Source: Arcicella sp034519515
Lineage (GTDB): Bacteria; Bacteroidota; Bacteroidia; Cytophagales; Spirosomataceae
Direction: 5' to 3'
NCBI GenBank assembly: GCA_034519515.1
Contig: JAXHOK010000035.1
Location: forward strand, 1 to 64,000
Length of the DNA stretch: 64,000 nt
Below the pieces are notes generated by a model. It saw only the letters and a program-made list of their open reading frames with translations. It was not told where the DNA came from and did not search any database. This document shows positions 9,633 through 19,251 of this stretch, piece by piece. The stretch's first letter is position 1; every line of letters begins with the position of its first letter. The translations under genes were made by a program, and so were the position numbers.

Positions 9633-9668
9633 AAAAAGCCTTCGAATCTGAAAATTTGAAGGCTTTTT
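9633..9668 (+). terminator. Intrinsic terminator of the efflux operon
   Basis: Stem aaaaagccttcgaat (9633-9647) pairs with 9654-9668 with one G:T pair and ends in a T run. It is the same type as 3442-3477. The 9425-9632 stretch before it contains no ORF I can support; it holds an imperfect inverted repeat around aaactttccgttt/aaacggaaagtttaaa (about 9433-9606). Confidence 0.8.
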
Positions 9669-9678
9669 AGTACAAAAG

Positions 9679-9753
9679 TGGGCGGTGAGGGATTCGAACC
9701 CACGACCTCCGCCCTGTCAAGGCGGCGCTCTAAACCAACTGAGCTAACAGCCC
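9679..9753 (-). tRNA. tRNA-Val (anticodon GAC)
   Basis: On the minus strand the cloverleaf runs from 9753 to 9679. It has acceptor GGGCTGT/ACCGCCC, D-arm GCTCAGTTGGTTTAGAGC, anticodon stem CCGCC/GGCGG with loop TTGACAG (anticodon GAC, reading GUC, Val) and T-loop TTCGAAT. No CCA is encoded. Two pairs do not match: position 5:68 in the acceptor stem (T:C) and 50:64 in the T stem (T:T). The gene is therefore either slightly degenerate or affected by base errors, like the frameshifted genes just downstream. Confidence 0.9.
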
Positions 9754-9767
9754 TTGATGATGTATGG

Positions 9768-9795
9768 CCCGCATAGGGTGACCCGCATAGGGTGA
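9768..9795. repeat. Tandem duplication of a 14-bp unit
   Basis: CCCGCATAGGGTGA occurs twice head to tail (9768-9781 and 9782-9795), immediately upstream of the tRNA on its coding strand. No function is evident. It may be a replication-slippage duplication in the tRNA promoter region. Confidence 0.8.
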
Positions 9796-9932
9796 ATAAC
9801 TATCCGCAAAGATGATTGATATTTTCCAATAATTCAAGCCCTTCACTTGTATTCTGATAATTTATCCAAGATATTGCAAAGAATTATGAAATTTTAGTCA
9901 TTGCTCAATACTCACTGCTCATCACTAAGAAA

Positions 9933-12900
9933 ATGTTTCATCCAAAACTCATTGTCAGAACGCCGTCCTTGCCATTTTCTGATGATATTTCTGAAGATTT
10001 TTTAAAGCAATATCTTGATAATCCAGCCTTTTCGGAAGCGGTTTATTTAGCTTCGCCCGTGCTTTTCAAAGAAGCTATCTTATGGAAAAAAAATAAAATT
10101 ACAGACCCTAAAAAACTTCAAAAAATCCCACTTTCATTAGCTAAATATTATACTCGAATGTGCAGTAGATGTACTCCATTCGGGCTTTTTGCGGGTTGTG
10201 GTGTTGTTGAATGGAGTGATGAAACTAACCTTATAATTTCGGAAAATACTGAAAGAAATACCCGCTTGGATATGCACTATGCAGGAGCATTGGCTCAACG
10301 TTTGGCTGAAATTCCTGCAGTAAAAATATCTCTGAAATATTACCCCAATTCAAGTGTTTATCAGATTGGTGAAGACATTAGATATGTGGAATATAAATAC
10401 GTTGATGGACAGCGAAAACATCAAATTAGTGCCATCACGTGGTCGGAGTATATTCAAATGGTCTTGGATTTATGCAAAACAGGAGCGAAAATCACCGACC
10501 TGCTCCCCCACCTGATTGATGATGAAATTTCGGAAGAGGAGGCAGTTGCTTTTATTGAAGAATTAATTGATACTCAACTGTTAGTCAATGAATTAGAACC
10601 TGCCATTACGGGTGATGAATTTACGCAACAAGTCCAAAAAACACTCGCTCCGCAGGGGAATTTAGGGGAAATTTTACAGAAAATTCAATTACTCTTAGCT
10701 AAAATTGACCAAAATAAAGTTAATGACACTGCCGCTTATCAGGAAGTCATTGAAACTTTAAATGCCTTTGAAGTTCCCTTTGAAGAAGGAAAATTATTCC
10801 AAACTGATTTGGTAAAACTATTTTCTCAAAACTCATTGGATAAAAAGTATCAAGAAGTTTTATCGGAAATTTATAATCTATCAAAAAACCTTACTGAAAA
10901 GCCTATAAATCAGAAACTTAAAGATTTTAAGACACGTTACTTTGAGCGATACGAAACCAAAGAAATCCCAATTCTTTTTGCCTTAGATACTGAAACAGGC
11001 ATCGGCTATGGTGATTCTGGGAAAAGTAATAATACGCCCATTGCCGATGGTCTAAATATGCCCGTTGAAGAAAATCTGACCGTAAAATTCCAACAAAATC
11101 CTTTCCAACAATATCTATTTAAATTATGGTTGGAGGCTTATAAAAATGATTCATACCAAGTTGATTTGCAAGAAAATGATTTAACGAAATTCATAAAAGA
11201 AAACAATAAAACAGCCCCTTCTTCTTCCATCATGTTTAGGCTTACGGGAGATGAAAACTTGCCAATTTATTTGGAAGGAATTAGTGGGTCAAGTGCTGCC
11301 AATTTATTAGGTCGTTTTGCTCATGCAGATAAAAATGTTTTGGAAATTGTCAAGAAAATTACTGATGATGAACAAGCTAATAATCCTGATGTAATTTTTG
11401 CCGAAATCGTGCATTTACCCGAAAACAGAATCGGCAATATCCTTTTGCACCCTCCCTTCAGAGTTTATGAAATTCCGTATTTAGCCAAATCTTCTTTGGA
11501 TGCCGAACATCAAATTCACCTCGAAGAATTAATGGTATCGGTTGATTTGCAGCAAGATAGAGTAATTCTTCGTTCCAAAAGATTGAATAAAGAGATTATT
11601 CCAAGATTGAGTAATGCCCATAACTATTCGCAAAACTCTCTACCACTCTACAATTTTCTTTGTGATATCCAGAATCAAAATATTCAACGGAATTTTAATG
11701 TGGGATGGAAAAATATTGCGTACAATACTACTTTTTCACCGAGATTAACCTACAAAAATGTGATATTGGAATTGGCTTCATGGTCTTTCAAGAAAGAAGA
11801 TTTTAAGGAGATAATAAGCAACAATTCTGATTATTTAATTGAATTGTTTGCTCAATTTAAAGCCAAATGGAAGTTGCCTAAATTATTTGTTTTAGCTGAT
11901 TTTGACAACGAATTATTGGTAAATTCTGACAATAAATTAAGTCTAAAAACTTTCTTGGATGCCATAAAAAATCGTGATAGAATTGAGTTGAAAGAGTTTT
12001 TCTTTGATGAAAAAAATAGCTTGGTAAAAAATACGCTTGGCAAAGGTTTTACCAATCAATTTATTGCTTCTTGGATAAACGAAGATGATAAAATTTTATC
12101 CAAAATAAATCATGTAGAAAGTCAGATTCAACGAAATTTCTCTTTTGGTACAGAATGGGTTTATTTCAAATTTTATACCGGAGCAAAAGGCGGCGATTTG
12201 GTTTTAAACCAAGCCATCAAACCTCTGATTTCAGATTTATTTGATGAAAATTTGATTGATAATTGGTTTTTTATTCGCTATGCTGACCCCGAAAAACACA
12301 TTCGTTTTAGAGTTCGATTGAGACAATTATCCGACTTGGGAAAAGTATCAGAAATGATAAAAAAATCAATACAAGCCTTTGAAAATGAGGAAATTATCTG
12401 GAAAATACAAGCCGACACCTATCAACGAGAAATAGAACGTTATGGGGCAGATATGATAGAACTAACAGAAATTATTTTTTGCGAAGACAGTATGGCTGTC
12501 CTTGAAATGTTGGACAAAACCTGGGGAGACGAACGTGAACCCATCCGTTGGCAATGGTGTATGAAATTGATTGATGCTTACCTCGACGATTTTGGTTATA
12601 ATCTTGTGCAAAAAAGAAATTTGTTGGAAATGATGAAAACAAGTTTTGCCCGTGAATTCAGGGTCGATAAAAACCTTAAAATGCAAATAGACCAGCGTTT
12701 CAGAGATAATCGACAAACGATTGAACGTATTTTAGATAATTCTCTTAATGATTCACATGAATATGCCCCACTTTTTGAAGCTATCTTATTCAAATCCAAA
12801 GCATTAGCAGAAATTATCCCTAAAATAAAAGACCTAAAACCCGAAAACGATTGGAATAAGTATCTTTCTAATACTATTCACATGAGCGTAAATCGCACCA

Positions 12901-12992
12901 TTTCGGATAATCAACGCACCCACGAATTGGTAATTTACGATTTTCTATATCGGTATTATCAAGCAGAATTGGCGAAGTCTAAAAAGAAATAA
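9933..12992 (+). CDS. Full-length LanB-type lanthipeptide dehydratase (orphan)
   Basis: Class I lanthipeptide dehydratase, expected to use glutamyl-tRNA to glutamylate Ser/Thr of a precursor peptide and then eliminate glutamate to give dehydro-amino acids. The N-terminal glutamylation domain is recognisable from KLIVRTPSLPFSD and KYYTRMCSRCTPFGLFAGCG (about residues 75-95). Further family segments include ISGSSAANLLGRFAHAD and FRVYEIPYLAKSS. The C-terminal SpaB_C-type elimination domain starts near residue 735 with EWVYFKFYTGAKGGDLVL and WFFIRYADPEKHIRFRVR. At 1019 residues it is the fused, full-length form. No precursor peptide, LanC cyclase, protease or transporter lies on either side: a tRNA is upstream and hmgA downstream. 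Confidence 0.9.
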   Translation: MFHPKLIVRTPSLPFSDDISEDFLKQYLDNPAFSEAVYLASPVLFKEAILWKKNKITDPKKLQKIPLSLAKYYTRMCSRCTPFGLFAGCGVVEWSDETNLIISENTERNTRLDMHYAGALAQRLAEIPAVKISLKYYPNSSVYQIGEDIRYVEYKYVDGQRKHQISAITWSEYIQMVLDLCKTGAKITDLLPHLIDDEISEEEAVAFIEELIDTQLLVNELEPAITGDEFTQQVQKTLAPQGNLGEILQKIQLLLAKIDQNKVNDTAAYQEVIETLNAFEVPFEEGKLFQTDLVKLFSQNSLDKKYQEVLSEIYNLSKNLTEKPINQKLKDFKTRYFERYETKEIPILFALDTETGIGYGDSGKSNNTPIADGLNMPVEENLTVKFQQNPFQQYLFKLWLEAYKNDSYQVDLQENDLTKFIKENNKTAPSSSIMFRLTGDENLPIYLEGISGSSAANLLGRFAHADKNVLEIVKKITDDEQANNPDVIFAEIVHLPENRIGNILLHPPFRVYEIPYLAKSSLDAEHQIHLEELMVSVDLQQDRVILRSKRLNKEIIPRLSNAHNYSQNSLPLYNFLCDIQNQNIQRNFNVGWKNIAYNTTFSPRLTYKNVILELASWSFKKEDFKEIISNNSDYLIELFAQFKAKWKLPKLFVLADFDNELLVNSDNKLSLKTFLDAIKNRDRIELKEFFFDEKNSLVKNTLGKGFTNQFIASWINEDDKILSKINHVESQIQRNFSFGTEWVYFKFYTGAKGGDLVLNQAIKPLISDLFDENLIDNWFFIRYADPEKHIRFRVRLRQLSDLGKVSEMIKKSIQAFENEEIIWKIQADTYQREIERYGADMIELTEIIFCEDSMAVLEMLDKTWGDEREPIRWQWCMKLIDAYLDDFGYNLVQKRNLLEMMKTSFAREFRVDKNLKMQIDQRFRDNRQTIERILDNSLNDSHEYAPLFEAILFKSKALAEIIPKIKDLKPENDWNKYLSNTIHMSVNRTISDNQRTHELVIYDFLYRYYQAELAKSKKK

Positions 12993-13034
12993 TTTATAAT
13001 TTTCTTGGAATAATATAATATATCTAACAATATT

Positions 13035-13089
13035 GCATTAGTAATAGTTGTCTTGCTAAATATTTATAAAAACAACTATTCTCTAATGC
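13035..13089 (+). promoter_or_regulatory. Hairpin covering the hmgA start codon
   Basis: Arms 13035-13051 and 13072-13089 pair over 16 bp with one small internal loop (GCATTAG then AATAGTTGT against their complements) around a 20-base loop. The ATG of hmgA (13086-13088) lies inside the right arm, so the folded leader would hide the start codon. Whether it regulates translation is inference; it could be another intergenic palindrome. Confidence 0.5.
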
Positions 13090-14240
13090 CAATATATCAT
13101 CATCTCGGAAAAAATTCCTCCGAAAAGACATACACAATTCACAAAACCAACAGGTGAATTTTATTATGAAGAACTCTTCGGAACGATTGGTTTTGAGGGT
13201 GTTTCGTCTTTACTTACCATCACCACCGCCCTACACAAGTAAAGGAAATTTTGGAAAGTCTCGATGTTAGTCCGAAGATTTTAGTTGCAAAAAGTATGAC
13301 TTCTCGTAAACTTATCGGCTTCGATATTCAGTCCGAAGATGATTTTCTTGATAGTAGAAAAACGCTTCTGGTGAATTCGGACCTACATTTTGGCTTGGCA
13401 GCACCCCGAAAATCACTAACACACTACTTCTATAAAAATGCAGATGCTGACGAACTTTTGTTTATTCACAAAGGAAAAGGAAAGCTCAGAACGATGCTCG
13501 GCAATGTTGATTTTGAGTACGGAGATTATTTACTAATTCCAAGAGGTATGATTTATCAAATTGAATTTGAAACCGAAGATAATCGCCTGCTTTTTGTAGA
13601 ATCTTTCCATCCTATCACTACGCCGAAACGTTACCGAAATCATTTTGGGCAAATGCAAGAACACGCTCCATTTTGCGAAAGAGACTATAAACTACCAACA
13701 GATTTAGAAACTCATGATGAAACAGGGGATTTCTTAATCAAAATCAAAAAACAAAATACCCTTCATTCGGTGGTGTATGCGGCTCATCCGTTTGATGTAG
13801 TGGGTTGGGATGGTTATAATTTTCCGTGGGGTTTTTCGATTCATAATTTTGAACCCATAACTGGCAGAGTGCATCAACCGCCACCCGTTCATCAGACCTT
13901 TCAGACGGATGCTTTTGTGGTTTGTTCATTCTGTCCGAGGTTGTATGATTATCACCCGAAAGCCGTTCCTGCTCCCTACAATCACTCAAATATTGATTCT
14001 GATGAGGTTTTGTATTATGTTGATGGTGATTTTATGAGTAGAAATGACATTGCGAAAGGTCATATTTCACTACACCCAGGCGGGATTCCACACGGACCGC
14101 ACCCAGGAGCAATGGAACGAAGTATTGGCAAAACCGAAACCCACGAATTGGCAGTAATGGTGGACACTTTCCTCCCCTTGATGCTGACCGAAGAAGCTAT
14201 GAAAATTGATGACGGAGAATACTTTAAATCTTGGCTTTGA
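13086..14240 (+). pseudogene. hmgA: Homogentisate 1,2-dioxygenase, two frameshifts near the 5' end
   Basis: Iron dioxygenase that opens the ring of homogentisate to maleylacetoacetate. The protein begins at ATG 13086 (MPIYHHLGK). One extra A in the run 13109-13114 and one missing T near 13214 break the frame; with both corrected the sequence continues as IPPKRHTQF, LFGTIGFEG, SLLYHHHRPTQVKEIL. From 13251 to 14240 it reads intact through the C-terminal half, with VGWDGYNFPWGFSIHNFEP, HQPPPVHQTFQT, NHSNIDSDEV and the HPGGIPHGPHPGAME segment. No motif residue looks mutated. Either the consensus is locally wrong or the gene died very recently. It is the first gene of the tyrosine catabolic group. 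Confidence 0.88.
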
Positions 14241-14253
14241 TTCGATAAAGTTG

Positions 14254-14337
14254 CGCTTTTGGATGTTCGATGTTCGCAAAAACTTCAAACAACAAAAACG
14301 AACATTGAATACCAAAGGCGAAAATCGAAAATCGAAA
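14254..14337. repeat. TTCGATG-word inverted repeat between hmgA and phhA
   Basis: Left arm 14254-14276 (cgcttttggatgttcgatgt and on) pairs imperfectly with 14299-14320. It is followed by cgaaaatcgaaaatcgaaa, which runs directly into the phhA ATG. Related repeats built on the same GATGTTCG/CGAACATC words sit at 16268-16372 and 18236-18342. Confidence 0.65.
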
Positions 14338-15133
14338 ATGAAGCAACAATATTCAGCATACACACCAGAAGATTTTAAGGTTTGGAAGATTCTTTTTGAA
14401 CGTCAAATCAATATTCTTCAACCTTTGGCAAGCAAGGCTTATTTAGAGGGATTGAAAGAGGTAAATTTAAAAGCTGACAAAATTCCTAATTATCAGGAAG
14501 TCAATATTTTGTTACAAAAGCAAACGGGTTGGCAGATTCACGTTGTGCTTAAAGGCTTTTGATTGATAAATCGTCCGTTTTTTGAATTGATGCAAGACAA
14601 AAAATTCTGTGCCTCCACGTGGTTACGTAAGCGTGAACAGTTAGATTATTTGGAAGAACCTGATATGTTTCATGACGTTTTCGGACACGTGCCGCTACTT
14701 TCAAACTCATCGGTTTGTCATTTTTTGCAAGAATTAGCCCGAATTGCCCTCCGATTTATTGATAAACCACAAGCCATCGAATATATCGCCCGTATATACT
14801 GGTACACTATTGAATTTGGATTAATTAGAGAAGATGGCGAATTGAAGATTTATGGGGCAGGTATTTTATCCTCTTCGGGCGAAAGTATTTATGCCATCGA
14901 ATCCGACAAATTCCACAAGAATTAATTACAATATTCAACAGATTTTTGATACGCCATACATCAAAGAACATTATCAAGAACAGTATTTTGTAATTGATTC
15001 TTATGAGCAATTATTTGATTCAATCCCAGCTAAATGGAAGCCGAATTGGAGCAAAGAATATCGACAAGAAAAAACACATAAAGCTTTCAAATTAAACGAT
15101 TCTGAAATCAAATATCAATATGCAAACGTCTGA
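14338..15133 (+). pseudogene. phhA: Phenylalanine 4-hydroxylase with frameshifts
   Basis: Pterin-dependent, iron-containing monooxygenase that converts Phe to Tyr. It starts at ATG 14338 (MKQQYSAYTPEDFKVWKILFERQ). The frame stops at TGA 14560-14562 where the family continues with FELM; one extra and one missing base around 14556-14570 (reading FLIDNRPFFELM) would repair it. The core is intact: STWLRKREQLDYLEEPDMFHDVFGHVPLLSN contains the two iron histidines (HDVFGH), and YWYTIEFGLIREDG supplies the Glu ligand. A further extra T near 14912 shifts the frame before RINYNIQQIFDTPYIKEHYQEQYFVIDSYEQLF. The 3' end overlaps the hppD start by 14 bases. Confidence 0.87.
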
Positions 15134-16267
15134 AAAACAAATAGATGACTTAGAAAATCGATTTTTCTATAAATCAAGATTTTCTTACCTATAAATGGCA
15201 CTGATTATTTGGAACTTTATGTGGGTAATGCACGCCAATCAGCACATTTTTTCCAAACTGCATTGGGCTTCCAACCGCTTGCCTACTCGGGTTTAAATAC
15301 GGGGATGCACGGACAAGAAAGTTATGTCTTGGTACAAGATAAAATCAGATTAGTGCTGACTACGCCACTGCAAGCCTATTCCGAAATTGGTAAGCATATT
15401 GACAAACACGGAGACGGTGTAAAAACGATTGCTTTGTGGGTGGATGATGCAGAAAAATCTTTTGATGAAACGGTAAAAAGAGGGGCAGAAATTGTATTTG
15501 AACCTGTTGCAGAAGAAGATGAATTTGGTTCAGTAAAACGTTCAGCCATCAAAACGTATGGTGATACGATTCACGTTTTTGTGGAAAGAAAAAACTACCG
15601 AGGCATTTTTCTGCCAAATTTCAAGCCTTGGAATCCAAGTTATCAACCGTCTTCAATCGGGTTGAAATATATTGACCATTGTGTAGGAAATGTGGGTTGG
15701 AATGAAATGAATCGTTGGACGGATTTTTATGCTAACGTAATGGGATTCAACCAGTTAGTAAGTTTTGATGATAAGGATATTTCTACGGAATATACCGCTT
15801 TGATGTCGAAAGTGATGTCAAACGGCAATGGAAAAATCAAATTCCCCATCAATGAACCAGCCGAAGGAAAGAAAAAATCACAAGTAGAAGAATATTTACG
15901 TTTTTATGGTGGTGCGGGCGTTCAGCATATTGCTGTGGCTACGGATAATATAGTTTTTACCGTAAAAGAAATGCAAAAACGAGGTGATTGATTTCTTACA
16001 AGTGCCTGATAGTTATTACGATAGTCTTTCGGATAGGATTGGTAAAATTGATGAAGAAATCAAGGAATTAAGACCTTTGGGTATTTTGGTGGATAGAGAC
16101 GAAGACGGATATTTATTACAAATTTTTCACAAAACCCATCGTTTCAAGACCACTTTGTTCTTTGAAATTATCCAACGCAAAGGAGCAAAATCATTCGAAA
16201 AAAGGCAATTTCAAGGCACTTTTTGAAGCGATAGGAGCGGGAACAAGAAATCAGAGGAACTTTATGA
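15120..16267 (+). pseudogene. hppD: 4-Hydroxyphenylpyruvate dioxygenase with several frameshifts
   Basis: Iron dioxygenase that makes homogentisate from 4-hydroxyphenylpyruvate. The N-terminus can be rebuilt as MQTSEKQIDDLENRF then INQDFLPINGTDYLELYVGN by removing single bases near 15162-15168 and 15189. The frame is open from 15209 to 15991 with ARQSAHFFQTALGF, the first metal His in YIDHCVGNV, and the second in GVQHIAVATDN. It then shifts near 15988 and again around 16130-16200 and 16231. The C-terminus reads DFLQVPDSYYDSL, the Glu-ligand segment LFFEIIQRKGA and finally EREQEIRGTL, stopping at 16265. All breaks look like one-base indels with motif residues kept. Confidence 0.85.
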
Positions 16268-16372
16268 TTTCGATGTTCGATGTTCATTTTCGATGTTCGG
16301 AAAAGTTTTCTGAGTACACTTCCGAACATCGAATTCTAATTCGAACATCGAAAAACGAGTATCGAAATACCG
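16268..16372. repeat. TTCGATG-word inverted repeat between hppD and marR
   Basis: ttcgatgttcggaa (16289-16302) pairs perfectly with ttccgaacatcgaa (16320-16333). Further copies of the words extend both arms out to 16268 and 16372. This is the second of three related spacers in the tyrosine cluster. Confidence 0.7.
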
Positions 16373-16450
16373 TTTTTATTTCTTAAATTAATATGCAATT
16401 ATTGTTTTGACAATAATTGCATAATCACCATTTAAAAATAAAAAGCTAAA

Positions 16451-16900
16451 ATGAATCAAAATGCGGCTGAAATCGGGCATATTTCTTTAAAATTGATACA
16501 ACGATTAAGAAAATACGTCAGAGTCTCCAAAAGAAATTAGATGATTTTAATACTGATTTAACCGTTGACCAATGGGTACTGCTCGACCATATTTTTTTCG
16601 ATACGAAGCCAATGGCGTTTCCCAAAATGAATTGGCTGAAATGACCGTAAAAGATGCCCCAACCGTTACCAGAATTATTGATTTATTAGTAAAAAAAGGC
16701 TTAGCAGAGCGTACAATGGCAGAAAATGACCGCCTTAGAAGTTCAACATTACGCTCACGGACACTGGCAGGGAAAAGTTCTATGAAGCCTATCCTTTGGT
16801 GGCGGATATTCGTAAAAAGGGCTGGGGCGAAATGACCGATGATGATTACAAAAACTTTGTAAAAATTTTAGATTCAATTTATAATAATATGGTTGCATAG
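16451..16900 (+). pseudogene. MarR-family transcriptional regulator with frameshifts
   Basis: Small winged-helix regulator lying inside the tyrosine catabolic group and probably controlling it in response to an aromatic intermediate. The reconstructed protein is about 150 residues: MNQNAAEIGHISLKLIQRLRK, then (shifted near 16515) SLQKKLDDFNTDLTVDQWVLLDHIFF, a winged helix with NGVSQNELAEM and the recognition helix APTVTRIIDLLVKKGL, and AENDRR. The C-terminal helices are FYEAYPLVADIRKKGWGEMTDDDYKNFVKILDSI, with another shift near 16730-16780. The helix-turn-helix itself reads uninterrupted from 16572 on. The same indel pattern affects its neighbours. Confidence 0.78.
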
Positions 16901-16903
16901 TGA

Positions 16904-16966
16904 CTCCGTCTGACTATCGTCTGACTGCCGATTTGTTCAACGCAGTCAGACGATAGTCGGACGGAG
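16904..16966. terminator. Strong hairpin between marR and fahA
   Basis: Arms 16904-16927 and 16943-16966 are complementary over 24 bp with one mismatch, and the loop is 15 bases. The word GTCTGACTATC or its complement fills both arms. There is no T tract, so it may be an mRNA-processing or palindromic repeat element rather than a classical terminator. Confidence 0.65.
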
Positions 16967-16992
16967 GACACTCAAAAAATCAAACCCTATCA

Positions 16993-18227
16993 ATGTTAAA
17001 TTCATACATCCCAGTCCCTGCAAACTCAGATTTTACTATCCATAATTTACCATACGGTGTTTATTCTACTGAAAATGATGCTACTAAAAGAATCGGAATT
17101 GCCATCGGTGAGCATATCTTAGATTTACAGTTTTTGTCCAGAATATGGATTTTTTCTATGATTTAGATTTTTGATAAAAAAGTATTTTTATGCTTTCAAA
17201 AAATCTGAATCCCTTAATGGCATTGGGAAAGGCTCAAAATCAATTAATTAAGAGAAAATTCAAATACATTTTATCTGAAAAATTTCAAAAACAAAGCCTT
17301 GTTACAGAATTTTGTTTGGTAAAACAGACGGATGCAATTATGCACTTGCCCATCCAGATTGGTGATTATACAGATTTTTATTCCAGCATTGACCACGCTT
17401 CCAATGTAGGGAAAATGTTCCGTGACCCAAAGAATCCGCTTCTTCCAAACTGGCGGTATTTGCCCGTTGCATATCACGGACGAAGCTCATCCATTTTTAC
17501 ATTTCGGGTACAGATTTTCATAGACCAAAAGGTCAAATTTTATCAGATGATGGACAAACGCCGATTTTTTCAGCAACAAAAGCATTAGATTTTGAATTGG
17601 AAATTGCTACAATTATTGGCACAAATTCTGAAACCTGGAAAAGCCACTAAGCACCTCTGAATCAGAAAATTACGTTTTCGGTTTTGTACTTTTCAACGAT
17701 TGGTCAGCTCGTGATATTCAGCGGTGGGAGTATCGGCCATTAGGTCCGTTTCTGGGGAAAAAACTTTTTCTCATCTATTTCTCCTTGGGTTGTAACATTG
17801 GAAGCATTGTCATTTTCAGAAGTCAAAAGCCCAGAGCAAAATCCTCCTGTTTTGCCATATCTTCGAAACTGATGGATTGAGAAATTTTGATATAATTTTT
17901 AGAAGTTGTGATTCAACCAAAAAATGGTCAAGAAAATGTGGTTTGTCAAACCAATTTTAAAGAAATGTATTGGAATGTGGCTCAACAAATTGCTCATCAT
18001 ACCGTGAATGGCTGTAATCTGAGAACAGGAGATTTATTAGCATCTGGAACTGTATCTGGCTCTGAACCAATGAGTTATGGTTCGTTGTTAGAACTTTCGG
18101 AAAATGAGAAAAAGCCTTTTGAACTTTCGGACGGAGCGAGCAGAACTTTTTAGAAGATGATGATACCGTTATTATGAGAGGCTGGGCTGGAAAAAGATGG
18201 GATTCGGGTTTGGGTTTGGAAAATTAA
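16993..18227 (+). pseudogene. fahA: Fumarylacetoacetase with many frameshifts
   Basis: Last enzyme of tyrosine breakdown, splitting fumarylacetoacetate to fumarate and acetoacetate. It opens with MLNSYIPVPANSDFTIHNLPYG. It can be followed through several frames: LNPLMALGKAQ, ILSEKF, MHLPIQIGDYTDFYSSIDHASNVG (catalytic and metal region), NWRYLPVAYHGRSSS, FHRPKGQILSDDGQTPIF, LDFELEIATIIG, FVLFNDWSARDIQ, and the C-terminal LRTGDLLASGTVSGSEPMSYGSLLELS and DTVIMRGW. I count at least eight one-base shifts, the highest density in the window. The conserved segments themselves are not degraded. Upstream partner maleylacetoacetate isomerase is not present in the window. Confidence 0.85.
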
Positions 18228-18235
18228 AAAAATAT

Positions 18236-18342
18236 GGTTCGATGCTCGATGCTTTCGATGCTTGATGTTCGGATTAGAAATCCTTTTTTATTCATCGAGA
18301 TAAAGCCCGAACATCGAACATCGAAAAAAACAAGCATCGAAA
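18236..18342. repeat. TTCGATG-word inverted repeat before the flavin reductase gene
   Basis: Left words ttcgatgctcgatgctttcg and so on (18238-18281) face right words cccgaacatcgaacatcgaa (18306-18325) and following copies. The right end, atcgaaa, touches the ATG at 18343, exactly as the 14254-14337 repeat does at phhA. Confidence 0.7.
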
Positions 18343-19195
18343 ATGATTATTGATTTAGAAAAAACTAATCCACGAGATTTTTATTCCTACGCTACGAACT
18401 TAGTAGCCCCTCGCCCTATTGCCTTTGCTTCCTCTATTGATGCGGCAGGAAATGTAAATTTAAGCCCTTTCAGTTTCTTCAATTTTATGGGAATTGACCC
18501 ACCGATTTTAGTATTTTCACCAAACCGAAGAGGAAAAGATGGTTCGCAAAAAGATACCATTTTAAATCTGCAAGAAGTGCCAGAGGTGGTGATTAATTTG
18601 GTCGATTTTTCGATGGTTCAGCAAATGTCGTTGTCGAGTTGCGAATATCCCAAAGGCATAAATGAATTTCAGAAGGCTGGTTTTACAGAGGAAGAATCAT
18701 TGAAAATATCTCCTCCACGGGTGAAAGAATCACCTGTCTCTTTGGAATGTAAAGTTCTGGAAATCAAGGAATTCGGAACGTCTAATTTAGTAATTTGTGA
18801 GGTTTTATTGGCTCATATCAGCGAATATTTGTTGGACGAAAACAACAAGAGTTAACCAATTAAAAACCGATTGGGTAGCTCGCTTGGGTGGAGATTGGTA
18901 CGCCCGTATAACGCCCGAAGCTATGTTTGAAGTAGCAAAACCGACTCGCACAACGGGAATAGGTATCGACCAAATACCTGAGTATATTCGATTCTCAAAA
19001 GAGTTATCTGGGAATGATTTAGGGAAATTAGGCAATGTTGAAAGTTTGCCAAGTCTTGAAGAAATTTCAAATTATATAGCTGATAATCAATTAGGTATAA
19101 GTCAAAATTTGTTTCAAAATGCCAAAGAACTATTGGAAGAAAATAAAGTTCAGGAGGCTTGGCTAATACTTTTATCCATGCAAAAAATTGACTAA
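18343..19195 (+). pseudogene. Flavin reductase-like FMN-binding split-barrel protein, one frameshift
   Basis: A protein of the flavin reductase/DIM6-NTAB split-barrel family, probably binding FMN; such genes are often found next to homogentisate-pathway genes in Bacteroidota, but the reaction is not established. The first 170 residues (18343-18855) have the barrel core TNLVAPRPIAFASSID, NLSPFSFFNFMGIDPPILVFSP, KDTILNLQEVPEVVINLV and SPVSLECKVLEI. One extra base near 18848-18852 then shifts the frame, and the protein continues as NQLKTDWVARLGGDWYARI, PEAMFEVAKPTRTTGIGIDQIPE and a helical tail to 19195. About 283 residues when corrected. Confidence 0.8.
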
Positions 19196-19251
19196 TAAAA
19201 TCATTAAGAATGTAAAGAATCCCATCAAGAAAGTCATCACTGAATAAGATT

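Noticed and set aside
9679..9753. tRNA-Asp, from the 'gtc' seen in the plus strand of the anticodon loop
   Set aside because: The gene is on the minus strand, where the anticodon is GAC, which reads valine codons.
9756..9932. A lanthipeptide precursor gene directly upstream of the dehydratase
   Set aside because: The only short ORFs are about a dozen codons and lack a leader or a Ser/Thr/Cys-rich core.
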